This document shows, one piece after another, positions 55,767 to 64,000 of a stretch of 64,000 nucleotides of DNA. The notes under the pieces are model-generated. The model was not told where the DNA came from, ran no database searches, and saw only the letters and a program-made list of their open reading frames with translations. Source of the stretch: Tuctoria greenei (Eukaryota > Streptophyta > Magnoliopsida > Poales > Poaceae); NCBI GenBank assembly GCA_036927565.1, contig JAYESD010000012.1, positions 2,542,001 through 2,606,000 on the forward strand, written 5' to 3'. Both the position numbers and the translations under genes were made by a program. How positions within the stretch are numbered: the first letter of the stretch is position 1; each line of letters begins with the position of its first letter.

Positions 55767-56369
55767 GTTGCCATGATCATGTAAGAATGCATATCATATA
55801 AGTCTTGTCTAACTTTCAAAGGATAGGGGTGAGCAAGGGTTAGCTTGGGATGGAGGTTCTTTTGGTTTTTCCCAAGGCTTGGAGAGTGGCTCTCCCTGAA
55901 GAAGCCTTTGAAAGGTTCAAATTTGGCAAGATAGATTTATTTTATGTCTTGCATGATGCCTGCCATATAGACTTGTAATTTCTTGCATTATAAAATGTTT
56001 GGCATTGCATACGGTAGATTGTCACAAAGGGGAACCCACCTCATGAGAAAGAGACTTGTTTTGAAATGCAATATCTCAACTCATATGTGGTGGAAAGAAC
56101 AAAATGTTAGGTGCGTTAATGCCTAGAGGAACATGCTTTAAAGAGATAGAAGTATTCATACTCTAGCTCACAAAGCATGGGCCTTACATTTTATTTGGAT
56201 GTTTTCCTCCCTATTTTTCTCGGTGTTCCATTTGCTTTAGGCTTAGCCAAGTTATTGGCATATTAGCTTTTTTGAGGGGTGAGGGGTTGCCCAAAAAGTC
56301 CTAAGACATGTGTTTCTCATTGTTTGTTTGTTTGGTCAAAGGACATATATGGGATGTTGCTATTTTGTA
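55767..56369 (+). other. SireA copy b post-pol spacer
   Basis: Non-coding; collinear with 3445-4040 of copy a. Nothing else seen. Confidence 0.6.
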
Positions 56370-56690
56370 GTCATCGAATTATCCGACGCTTAGGCCAGAC
56401 CATCATCGGATCAGTTGGTGTTCAAAAGCCAAGGGCCAGTTCAGTCAGTATCTCAAATCATCCGACGAGTTCACTCTGAAAAACATCGGTCCATCCGGTG
56501 TTCACACTTCTGGAACTGTGCCAATTTCCACCGATGTTATTCCCTTCAACATCGGTCCATACGGTGTCAACGGTACCTTTTTGGATATCCTTACTGTGAT
56601 ATTCGACCAATGCTTCTATCGTTCAATGTCGGTCCATCCGGTGTTAAAGTTTTGGCTAGGGTTTGGGTCCCACTATTTAAATGCCGCTTC
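56370..56690 (+). promoter_or_regulatory. Putative internal promoter of the SireA additional ORF (copy b)
   Basis: Five motifs start at about 56372, 56404, 56484, 56550 and 56626; offsets 32, 80, 66 and 76 bp closely follow those of copy a, which has one more 77-bp unit. TATA-like TATTTAAA at 56674-56681 is again 48 bp after the start of the last motif and next to CTAGGGTTTGGG. The leader that follows contains a run of 14 C (56957-56970), one ATG at about 56718 and a second telo-box (CTAGGGTTT, about 57021). Confidence 0.55.
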
Positions 56691-57099
56691 GTCTCCTTTT
56701 CTCTCTCTTCCCGATCCCGATGCAGCCCTCACCGCCGCCGCCGATTCTCTCGCCCAAGCTGCGCCACCGCCGTCTCCGGTCGCCGCCACCGCACTCTGGC
56801 CGCCGCCGCCGCCCTCCGGTCGCCGCCGCCGACCTCCGGCCGCGGCCGCCATCCTCCAGCGCCGCCGCCGCATCATCTAGTGCCGCCGCCACTCGCCTCC
56901 ACCGCAGCCGCCGCCGCCGCTCCACCCACCGCCGCCGCCTCTCTCCACCACCACAGCCCCCCCCCCCCCCACGCACACATCACCCTCTGCGTTGTTGGTA
57001 CCTCCACCGGTCGCCGACGCTAGGGTTTCCGACCGCATCAACCTTCGCGTCGCCGTTCCGTGCATCGTCGACTTTGTTCACGCGCTTTGCCTCGTCGCA

Positions 57100-59262
57100 A
57101 TGGCTCGTGACAAGAAGAACAAGGGCAAGGCCATTGCGGAGCCGGCCGCAAAGAAGCAGAATCTATCCAAGGAGGAGAAGAAGGCGTTGATGGCCGCTCG
57201 CGCCGCCGAGGAGCGAGAGCAAGGCCGAGGAGGTTCACTGAGGATCCGCGAGGCTCGTCCGAGGCAGCCTCCCGTGATCGATGAGTCCGAGGCCGAAGAA
57301 GAGCCGGAAGAGCCACTCGTCCACCGGCGCTCAGCCCGGACTTGTGGGGGGCATCCCGCGGCAGCACCTCGTCCGAGACCGACTGCTGCCGATCGTCGTG
57401 AGGACAGGGAGGCCCAGAGAGCCATCTACGAGATGGACACCACCGTCCGTGTCGGTGAAGGTGTCCGGTTGACTGATTACCGGAAGATGAAGGCCAAGCA
57501 ACTCAGAAGACTCAGATGGAGTGTGCTGCTTGAGGAGTGGTACCCGCAGCCCAGAGAGGCTCTGGTGGACACTTGTTTCTGGACCGTGACACAGGTGTCA
57601 CTCTACGAGACCTACAGATGCCGCAGCCACAAGTTATTCCAGCACAACTTTCTGGACTGGGATCAGCTCGCCCTGGCTGCAGAGACGGATATACGGCCCT
57701 ACTTTGAGAGGTACAGAGGGCTGGTCCAGCTGATGTCCTACGAGAGGAGTGCGTATGTGGAAGATTGGGTCCGCGTGTTCTACGCTACCCTCTACGTCTC
57801 TGAGGGCCGCAGGTCGATTGACTTCATGTTCATGGGACAACACCATCACCTGACGAGACAGACGCTTGCACAGCTGCTGGGAGTGGACCTGCACGACACT
57901 TGCGTGCATGAGAGGGTGTATGGTCAGGCAGACCCACCGAGGAGGCCGCTCACTGGAGGATTGGCACCACCACTGGAGGAGATTCGCTCTTTGTTTGGAC
58001 CGACCTTCTCTCCAGACCAGTCGAGGGTACCGGCACTGCTGACTCGAGCTACGCGCACAGTGCACCTTGCCTTGCACTGCACGCTTTTGCCGAGGTCAGG
58101 GTACCTAGAGGGGTTCACCAGTCTGCAGCAGACCCTCCTGTTCTGCATCATGAATGGGATGGAGTTCGATATTGTGGACGTCCTCATATGCGAGATGGAG
58201 GATGTGATCACTGACGGAGTGGGCATGATGAGGCAGCTTGTGTTCGGACACTGGATCAGCTACCTGCTCTCCATGATGGTTCCTGAGGGGTCTGCGGTGC
58301 GTGACAGCTACACTGACGAGAGTGTGACACGGTTCAGTCACTACCGTGCCCCAGCTCCTGGAGACCGCCGCCTTGGCCGTCCAGTCGAGCGGCAGGTTTG
58401 TGCTCGTCTTTTTGAGGAGGACTAGTCGGATCTGGAGAAGGAGGATGAGAGGCTGGCCGAGGCAGAGGCTCAGGGTGAGGACTTGCAGCATATATGGTCC
58501 AAGAGCGACACAGATGACAGTGTCGAGGAGTACTTCCCACCTCCTCCCTCACCCAGGCAGCATGACGCGGAGGCTGGAGGCTCTACAGTGCCACCCCCTA
58601 CTCCACCTCCCATCACAGAGGCACAGGTCTCTCAGCCGTCTGAGCTCACCCCACTCCTGCAGCAAATGGTTGAGCAGCAGCGCCTGGACCGGCTTGCAGC
58701 TGAGCAAGCCCGAGCGGAGCAGGCAACACGACTTCTGGAGCTCCAGCAGCAGCAGCAGGAGATGCAGTGCCAGATCGCCCGTGAGAGGCGAGAGAACACT
58801 GACCGGCTGACTGGGCTGATCGACCAGATGCATCAGTGCTCCCTTGACCAACAGCAGCAGACGCAGCAGGCGATGATGGGCATCCTGGGGTTGATCACCA
58901 ACCTCTACACCCAGACCGGGATTGCCCTCCCGTCGCAGCTGCCAGGCATTGCTCCACCACCGCCTGTCCTTGCTCCAGCTGCCGCTCCGATGTCGACCAT
59001 GCCGATCCCGTCGTTCAGCATGTCTCCACTGCTGGCTCCGGGAGCACCGATCCACTCTCCGCTGCCAGCGACGACGCTGTTCCAGCAGACGCCGGCATCC
59101 GTCGTCTATGCCCCCTTGCCAGCAGCTACTACTCAGCAGGCACCGACGGCGGCTCCTACGGCTCCGACAGCTCCTTCCATCTCTACTCCAGGCAGCAGCT
59201 CCGACGACAGCACCCCCGACGGTGACCAGTTCGTCATCGCGCCTAGTACTCAGGGTCCTTAG
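57100..59262 (+). pseudogene. SireA additional ORF, copy b (one stop)
   Basis: 720-residue frame with a single TAG (58426-58428) where copy a has TGG (EEDWSDLEKED), so very nearly intact. N-terminal basic region (MARDKKNKGKA, KKQNLSKEEKKALMAA); Arg-rich linker; Transposase_32-like domain (about residues 95-440: YVEDWVRVFYATLYVSEGRR, LAQLLGVDLHDTC, LQQTLLFCIMNGMEFDIV, MMRQLVFGHWISYLL); acidic segment DTDDSVEEYF; Gln-rich predicted coiled coil (MVEQQRLDRLAAEQARAEQA, IARERRENTDRLTGLIDQM); MMGILGLITNLYTQTGIALP; Pro/Ala/Thr-rich tail ending SSSDDSTPDGDQF. Start ATG 57100 is supported by conservation with copy a. Function unknown. Confidence 0.8.
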
Positions 59263-59652
59263 GCATTTGGATCCCTTTTTGGTGTCTTGATGCCAAAGGG
59301 GGAGAAGAGTTAGAGAGACAGGGGGAGGGTTGTTTAGAGGGTTGCTTAGTCTCAGGGGGAGTTTGTTTCTCTATCTTTTGTAATTTGGTGCTTATCTTTT
59401 GTAATTCGATGTTTTTGCTACTCATTTGGTGTTTATTGAGTACTCTTAAGGTATTAATCGATTGAGCTTATTTGATGTCTATCTATATCTTATGATCACT
59501 TATTCACTTGAGTTATTATTTGATTGAGCTTTCAAATTTTAAGTGTAATAATCTTGTATTCATTGCATATCCTATTAAGTTTCGTTCTATCAAATTCATT
59601 ACTATTGTGCTTTAATTGTTGAGTTGTCATCAATCACCAAAAAGGGGGAGAT
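59263..59652 (+). other. SireA copy b purine tracts and 3' spacer
   Basis: GCCAAAGGGGGAGAAGAG at 59292-59309, CAGGGGGAGGG at about 59320, CAGGGGGAG at about 59353 and AAAAAGGGGGAGA at 59639-59651 before the LTR. Otherwise AT-rich and non-coding. Confidence 0.7.
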
Positions 59653-60010
59653 TGAAAGCATCTAGGCCGGTTTCGGTGATTAATGACAACCATTAGACTT
59701 TACTAATGAATTTGTGGATGCAAGGTCTCCCATAATCACTCAATCAAATGAAATCAATATGTCATTGGAGCCCCCTAAACAAGCAATTTATGAGATCAAA
59801 TCAATGATATGAAGACAAGAAGTGAAAGCTTTTATGTCAAAGTCATTCAACCACAATTGATGACACTTAATGCTTGACAACCATCAGAAGTACATTTCCA
59901 ACAAAAGTCTAAGAGGTCAATCGAGCAAGACACGAAAGAATCACTTAGAAACAACTCGAAGCAAACAAAATCAACTCACCGGATCAACCGATGATTTTTT
60001 AGAACAACAT
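59653..60010 (+). mobile_element. SireA copy b 3' LTR, interrupted
   Basis: TGAAAGCATCTAGGCCGG start, collinear with copy a to CACCGGATCAACCGATGATTT plus about 17 bp. The SireB LTR begins at 60011; the remainder of this LTR presumably lies beyond the window. Confidence 0.88.
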
Positions 60011-61635
60011 TGAAAGTGCATCTAGGTTCCCCGTGGGTTTTGGATGATTGATGACGACAATTAAGTCGCTAATGAGCTCAAGTGATCTTAGCACAGGTGT
60101 GGACTCGATCAGAGACGCAAACCCTCAAAAAGGAAAAGGAAGGAAACGGAGTCGACTCGAAGCGTAGAAACTAGGGTTTCTAGCGTGTTGAGTTAGACTA
60201 GCCGTAGAAATAGGAGGGTGTGCGTATAAAGTGCAAAGAGATCAAAGTAGGAGCTCAAGAGTGATGGTTTAGGTAGAAACCCCTTTTAGAGTTGTAGTTA
60301 GAATAGCCTGGCAGGAAGGCCGGACTAGTTCGCCTGGGTGGCCGGACTAGTCCGCTCCTGGCCAGACTAGTCCGTTTTCACACGGACCAGAAGGTCCTGT
60401 GTGACTTCGGACTAGTCCGTAGTGGGACGGACTAGTCCGTGGTACCCCTTAGGGTGGAGTTTTGGGACTAAGTCCTCGAGAGCGGACTTGTCCATTTTGG
60501 GGCGGACCAAAAGGTCCTGTGTGAGATCGGACTAGTCCGTCCGTGGGCCGGACTAGTCCGTGGTGCTGAGTGCGGAGAGGTTTGCGACTAAGTCCTGGAG
60601 GACGGACTAGTCCGCACATCCAGACTAGTCCGTTTCTCCACAGAACAAAAGGTTCTGTGTGAGAATGGACTAGTCCGCTGTTGGGCGGACTAGTCCGTGG
60701 TCTATGTGACCGTTTGAATTTGAAGTTTGGCGGGTAGTGTGACGATCGCCGCGACAGTTGTCGGGACCTGACAGAGGTCAGTGGTCCCCGTAGGCCGGAC
60801 TAGTCCGGGCCTGAGGCCGGACTAGTCCGCCCTTTTGCTGAAGTCAGCAGTTTGGGCTCGGGACCCCTATAAAAAGGGGACCCCCAGCCTCATTTCAAAA
60901 AAACTAGAACCCTAGCGCTGCCACAGCCAACTTGGAGCATTCTTAAGCCTCTTTCTTGCCTACTTTCCCTCTAAAACTAATTCTTGAGTGGATTAGGGTT
61001 TAGTGAGGTGGAGAAGAGGAAGAACACCGCGCTTGTGCTCTCGGTTTGATCTCTTGCACTCATTGAGTCGTTGTGACCTGTGTGTTGAGTGTGTTTCGTG
61101 GTGTTGATCACCTTTGTGGCGTGGGAGCCTCAGATTGTGAGAAGCCCCAACGAATCTTGTATTCACCCTTTGTGATAGTGGAGAACCAAGTTAGGCCCGT
61201 GCGGTAAACTTGGTGAGGGAAGGGTTGTTGAACCCAGTCCTTTGTGGACTCCTCAACGAGGACGTAGATTCCTTGTGTGGAATCGAACCTCGGGATAAAA
61301 TCTTTGTGCCTTCGTGTTCTTCGCACTTCTTTTATCGATTATTTCGTTCTAGGGTTGCTAGTTTTGTTTCGTGCTTCACATTGCTATAATCTTGTTGAAA
61401 CTTGACTCACTCTTGTGTTGGTAGTTGCTAAACTTGACATAAACATATCCTCACCTGTATCCTCGAGAAAATCCCCTTAAAACTTGCTAGAAACACTTTT
61501 CAGGGTTCTTCACGCAGGCTGACCGGACTAGTCCGCCCCCAGACCGGACTAGTCCGCCCCCTGTGATTTAATCTCATTTTATTAAGTCATTTGCAGGTCG
61601 ATTAGCCTATTCACCCCCCCTCTAGGCAACTTTCA
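60011..61635 (+). mobile_element. SireB copy b 5' LTR
   Basis: 1625 bp, TGAAAGTGCATCTAGG to GGCAACTTTCA. TATA box TATAAAAA at 60868-60875, about 35 bp after the last U3 palindrome. U5 includes the C run and TCTAGGCAACTTTCA end. Confidence 0.93.
60325..60835 (+). repeat. CGGACTAGTCCG palindrome array in the SireB U3
   Basis: At least ten copies of the 12-bp perfect palindrome CGGACTAGTCCG or one-base variants, plus GGACCnnnnGGTCC inverted repeats, arranged in about three tandem units of roughly 120 bp (about 60361, 60466 and 60585 onward). Two further copies occur in U5 (about 61522 and 61546). Dense self-complementarity predicts hairpins. Palindromic U3 repeats are a described Sirevirus trait. 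Confidence 0.9.
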
Positions 61636-61649
61636 ATTGGTATCAGAGC
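61636..61649 (+). other. SireB primer-binding site
   Basis: ATTGGTATCAGAGC directly after the LTR end; complementary to the 3' end of initiator tRNA-Met as in most plant Copia elements. Confidence 0.93.
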
Positions 61650-61684
61650 AGGACTCTCCACAAAGAGTCTAACAACTCGGAGAG

Positions 61685-63970
61685 ATGGCCGGAGTGGTGA
61701 ATGACGACGCGTCGAGCAACGACTACGAGGCATCCCGTGAGGAGACGTTGGCTTATCAAGACAAGCCAACGGACGATGAGGAGACTCGCCAACTCAAGGC
61801 GAAGCTCCGGGAGAAGCTGAAGATCTCCAAGATCGATCCGTCAAACACATCAAGTGGTAGTGGCGGAGTCAACTACAACCGATAAGGGTTCAACTATGAA
61901 CGCCTTGCCGCCAACAACCACTACCTCTCCATCCCATTGGGGAAACCTCCTCAATTCGATGGAACCAACTACGGGATGTGAAAGCACAACATGAAAATCC
62001 ACCTCGTGTCACTCAATCCGGCATTGTGGCAAATTGTGATGACCGGGGTGGAGATCCCGAAGGATGAGGACAACATCACACAAGAACAAGTCATCCTCAT
62101 CCACCGCAATGCTCAAGCTGCGGGTGTGATCATCTCATCCCTCTCAAGAGATGAGTTCAACCGCGTCGATGGTCTTGAGGTGGCCAAAGATATATGGGAC
62201 ACCCTCAAGACGGCGCATGAGGGAAATCGGGTGGTCAAGGAGGCCAAGATCGAGCTCATCGAAGGAGAGCTTGGGAGGTTCGCCATCATGGATGGTGAAT
62301 CCCCCCAAGACATGTACAACCGATTGAAGATACTCATCAACAAGAGCCGATCATATGGCTGCACCAAGTGGACCGACCACGAGGTGGTGAAGAGGATGAT
62401 CCGGGCATTCATGCCTAGGAACGTCGCTCTTTGCTCCATGATTCGAGAAAGCCCGGGGTTCACTCAAATGACCCCGGAGGAGGTCCTTGGTAGGATCATC
62501 AACCACGAGATCATGGAGAAGGAGGCGCTCTTCTACAACGACATTCAAAAGTTCACCACCTCCAAGATGAAGAATGTTGCACTCAAGGCAACATCCTCTT
62601 CAAAGGAGCAAGAGGAAAATGATGACGAGAGCCTCGACACCGATGAGGAAGAGGCCTTCTTCATCAACAAATTCAAGAGGATGATGAGGAGGAAGAAAGG
62701 CGGATACAACTATGAAGGCAAGGAGAAGGAAAGAGCAAGGCCCAAATCAAAAAGGGCTTGCTACAATTGTGGCGAGTACGGCCACTTCATCGTTGATTGC
62801 CCCCATGAAGAAGTGAAGAAGAAGAAGGAGGGCAAGCCTCAAGAGAAGAAATTCTTCAAGAAGAAGAGGCCCTCCGGACAAGCACACTTGGGCAAGGAGT
62901 GGGACTCTAACGATGAGTCCTCCTCCGAAGAAGAAGAGGAGAAGATGGCTACCATAGCCATCGGGAGGAGCTCCAAGGGAAGCAAGCTCTTCCCCAGCCT
63001 CAACAACGACTACAAACCTACTTGCCTTATGGCAAGGGAGGGAAGGAGAAAGGTAACATCTCATCCCTCCTCCTCAATATCTTCTCAAGATGAATTTGAT
63101 AGCGCTAGTGATAATGAGCATATGTTTAAGGACATAAGCAAAAGCACCTTGCGTAGGATGAAATTGCTTATGGATGAGATCTTTGAGAAGGAGGAGCTCA
63201 TCAATAGACAAGAGGACATGCTCATCCTTGAGAAGGAGAGATGTCAAGAGCTTAATGAGATCATTGAGCTCGAAAGAGAGAAGAGCAGGGCATTGGAACA
63301 CAAACTTGCTCTAAGCAAGAAAACGTGTTCAAGTCTTGAGGAAAAGTCAATTGAGCTCAATGATGAACTTGGGAACTTGTCAAAAGTTAACAAGATCCTT
63401 GAGACTCAAGTTGAGTCTCTCAAGAACAATGTAGCCTCTTCCTCCAAGAGCTCAACCTCCTCAAAGGCCTCATCCAATGCAACCCCACCTTGCAAGTGCT
63501 CTAACTTAATCCTTAAGCTTAAGGTAGAACTCAACTTAGCGCAGGGCAAGCAAGCACCTAAGGGTGCCATCTTTGACAAGGAGAAGGTGGCGTATGCACG
63601 AAGTGCATACACCAACACAAGACCTCCCCATGTCAAGGATGGTCTTGGCTATACTAGAAAAGGAAGGCATAACGCCAAAACCTCCAAGTATGGCAAAGAC
63701 ATGATTGTCTTTGTTAAGGGGAGTTCATCCACAACTAAAATTGAAAAGAACTCACCCTCTAGCAACAAAATGCCTAAATCTGAACCGCATCCTCTATTCC
63801 ATGATTTTGATGCATCTTATGTGCTTATGAGGAACAAATATGGCAAAGTGTTTGCTAGATATGTTGGGCCACTCCGCAAGAGCCCCAAGCCTTGCGTGTG
63901 GGTGCCCAAATGCCTAACCACTAACGTGAAAGGACCCAACTCCGCTTGGGTACCTAAAAGGAAGGCATAA
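61685..63970 (+). pseudogene. SireB copy b gag
   Basis: Copia Gag, about 760 codons from ATG 61685. N-terminus MAGVVNDDASSN to NYNR, TAA at 61883-61885, then in frame NYERLAANNHYLSIPLGKPP, TGA (61979-61981) for Trp, and an open frame onward. Central Gag region (about 62000-62560: NPALWQIVMTGVEIP, DIWDTLKTAHEG, MIRAFMPRNVALCSMI) resembles Copia gag-polypeptide families; zinc knuckle CYNCGEYGHFIVDC (62759-62800); Lys/Glu-rich regions; predicted coiled coil (about 63140-63440); tail CVWVPKCLTTNVKGPNSAW and TAA 63968-63970. Gag packages element RNA. The first TAA is shared with another copy. Confidence 0.88.
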
Positions 63971-64000
63971 ATTTGTTTTGTAGCCTTACTCCTCCGGCGG
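63971..64000 (+). other. Gag-Pol junction of SireB copy b
   Basis: After the gag TAA the protease frame lies +1 relative to gag and begins right after a TAG (63982-63984), reading PYSSG. The corresponding piece at 12103-12140 has the same order (gag TAA, TAG in the pol frame, then AYSSSGSKWVLDSG). Pol continues beyond the window. Confidence 0.7.

Larger units (their letters stand above)
54890..60010 (+). mobile_element. SireA copy b: internally deleted Sirevirus element
   Basis: Starts with a 5' LTR fragment (54890 to about 55257), skips the rest of the LTR, gag and most of pol, then has RNase H, spacer, promoter-like region, additional ORF, purine tracts and a truncated 3' LTR (59653-60010) interrupted by SireB copy b. 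Both LTR pieces end just past the first U3 palindrome. Confidence 0.88.
60011..64000 (+). mobile_element. SireB copy b: 5' part of a Sirevirus element
   Basis: Complete 5' LTR, primer-binding site and near full-length gag; pol starts at the window edge. Reference copy for the scrambled SireB pieces at 10441-25670. gag carries two stop codons. Confidence 0.92.

Noticed and set aside
61636..61649. tRNA gene suggested by TGGTATCAGAGC
   Set aside because: Only a primer-binding complement of the tRNA 3' end is present; no cloverleaf surrounds it.

Overview
The window is nuclear DNA of a grass, probably panicoid. The evidence is nested LTR retrotransposons of types typical of grass genomes (Sirevirus-class Copia and Tat-like Gypsy), GC-rich codon use in the two host genes, Stowaway-like TIRs and a MuDR-type transposase. 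About 90% is mobile DNA. I see no rRNA, tRNA gene or CRISPR array. Family names are local: SireA and SireB are two Sirevirus Copia families; GyA and GyB are two related Tat-like Gypsy families.

Layout. 1-2227: 3' end and 3' LTR of a GyA element, itself split by a solo LTR (535-1439), inserted in SireA copy a. 2228-8782: 3' half of SireA copy a (broken pol, a long additional ORF with its own promoter-like region, 3' LTR). 8783-10440: LTR-like DNA and a short-period repeat. 10500-25670: a scrambled SireB region (minus-strand gag and LTR, plus-strand pol) holding the GyB1 element (14529-23732), an inverted LTR junction and a solo LTR. 25671-28170: decayed MuDR-like transposase. 28330-34545: host island with the dyskerin/CBF5 gene, a tandem duplication, a TIR element with GC-rich cargo and a GeBP-like pseudogene. 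34546-38737: complete non-autonomous GyA2. 39035-39643: dirigent gene. 40345-41700: LINE fragment. 41701-54889: GyB2, split by a 3.26-kb solo LTR. 54890-60010: SireA copy b. 60011-64000: 5' end of SireB copy b (LTR, primer-binding site, gag).

How it fits together. The only apparently intact host genes are CBF5 (box H/ACA pseudouridine synthase) and a dirigent protein. The most unusual biology is in the retrotransposons. GyB carries a spliced gene antisense to gag-pol. SireA carries a sense additional ORF downstream of pol, preceded by a TATA-like box and by the same type of near-palindromic repeats that lie in its LTR. Both extra proteins appear to combine an N-terminal plant-transposon domain, basic tracts, a low-complexity region and a predicted coiled coil. 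Two reading frames carry a stop codon shared by independent copies, and several breakpoints fall at the palindrome arrays of the Sirevirus LTRs. All domain calls are by reading motifs; no database search was run.
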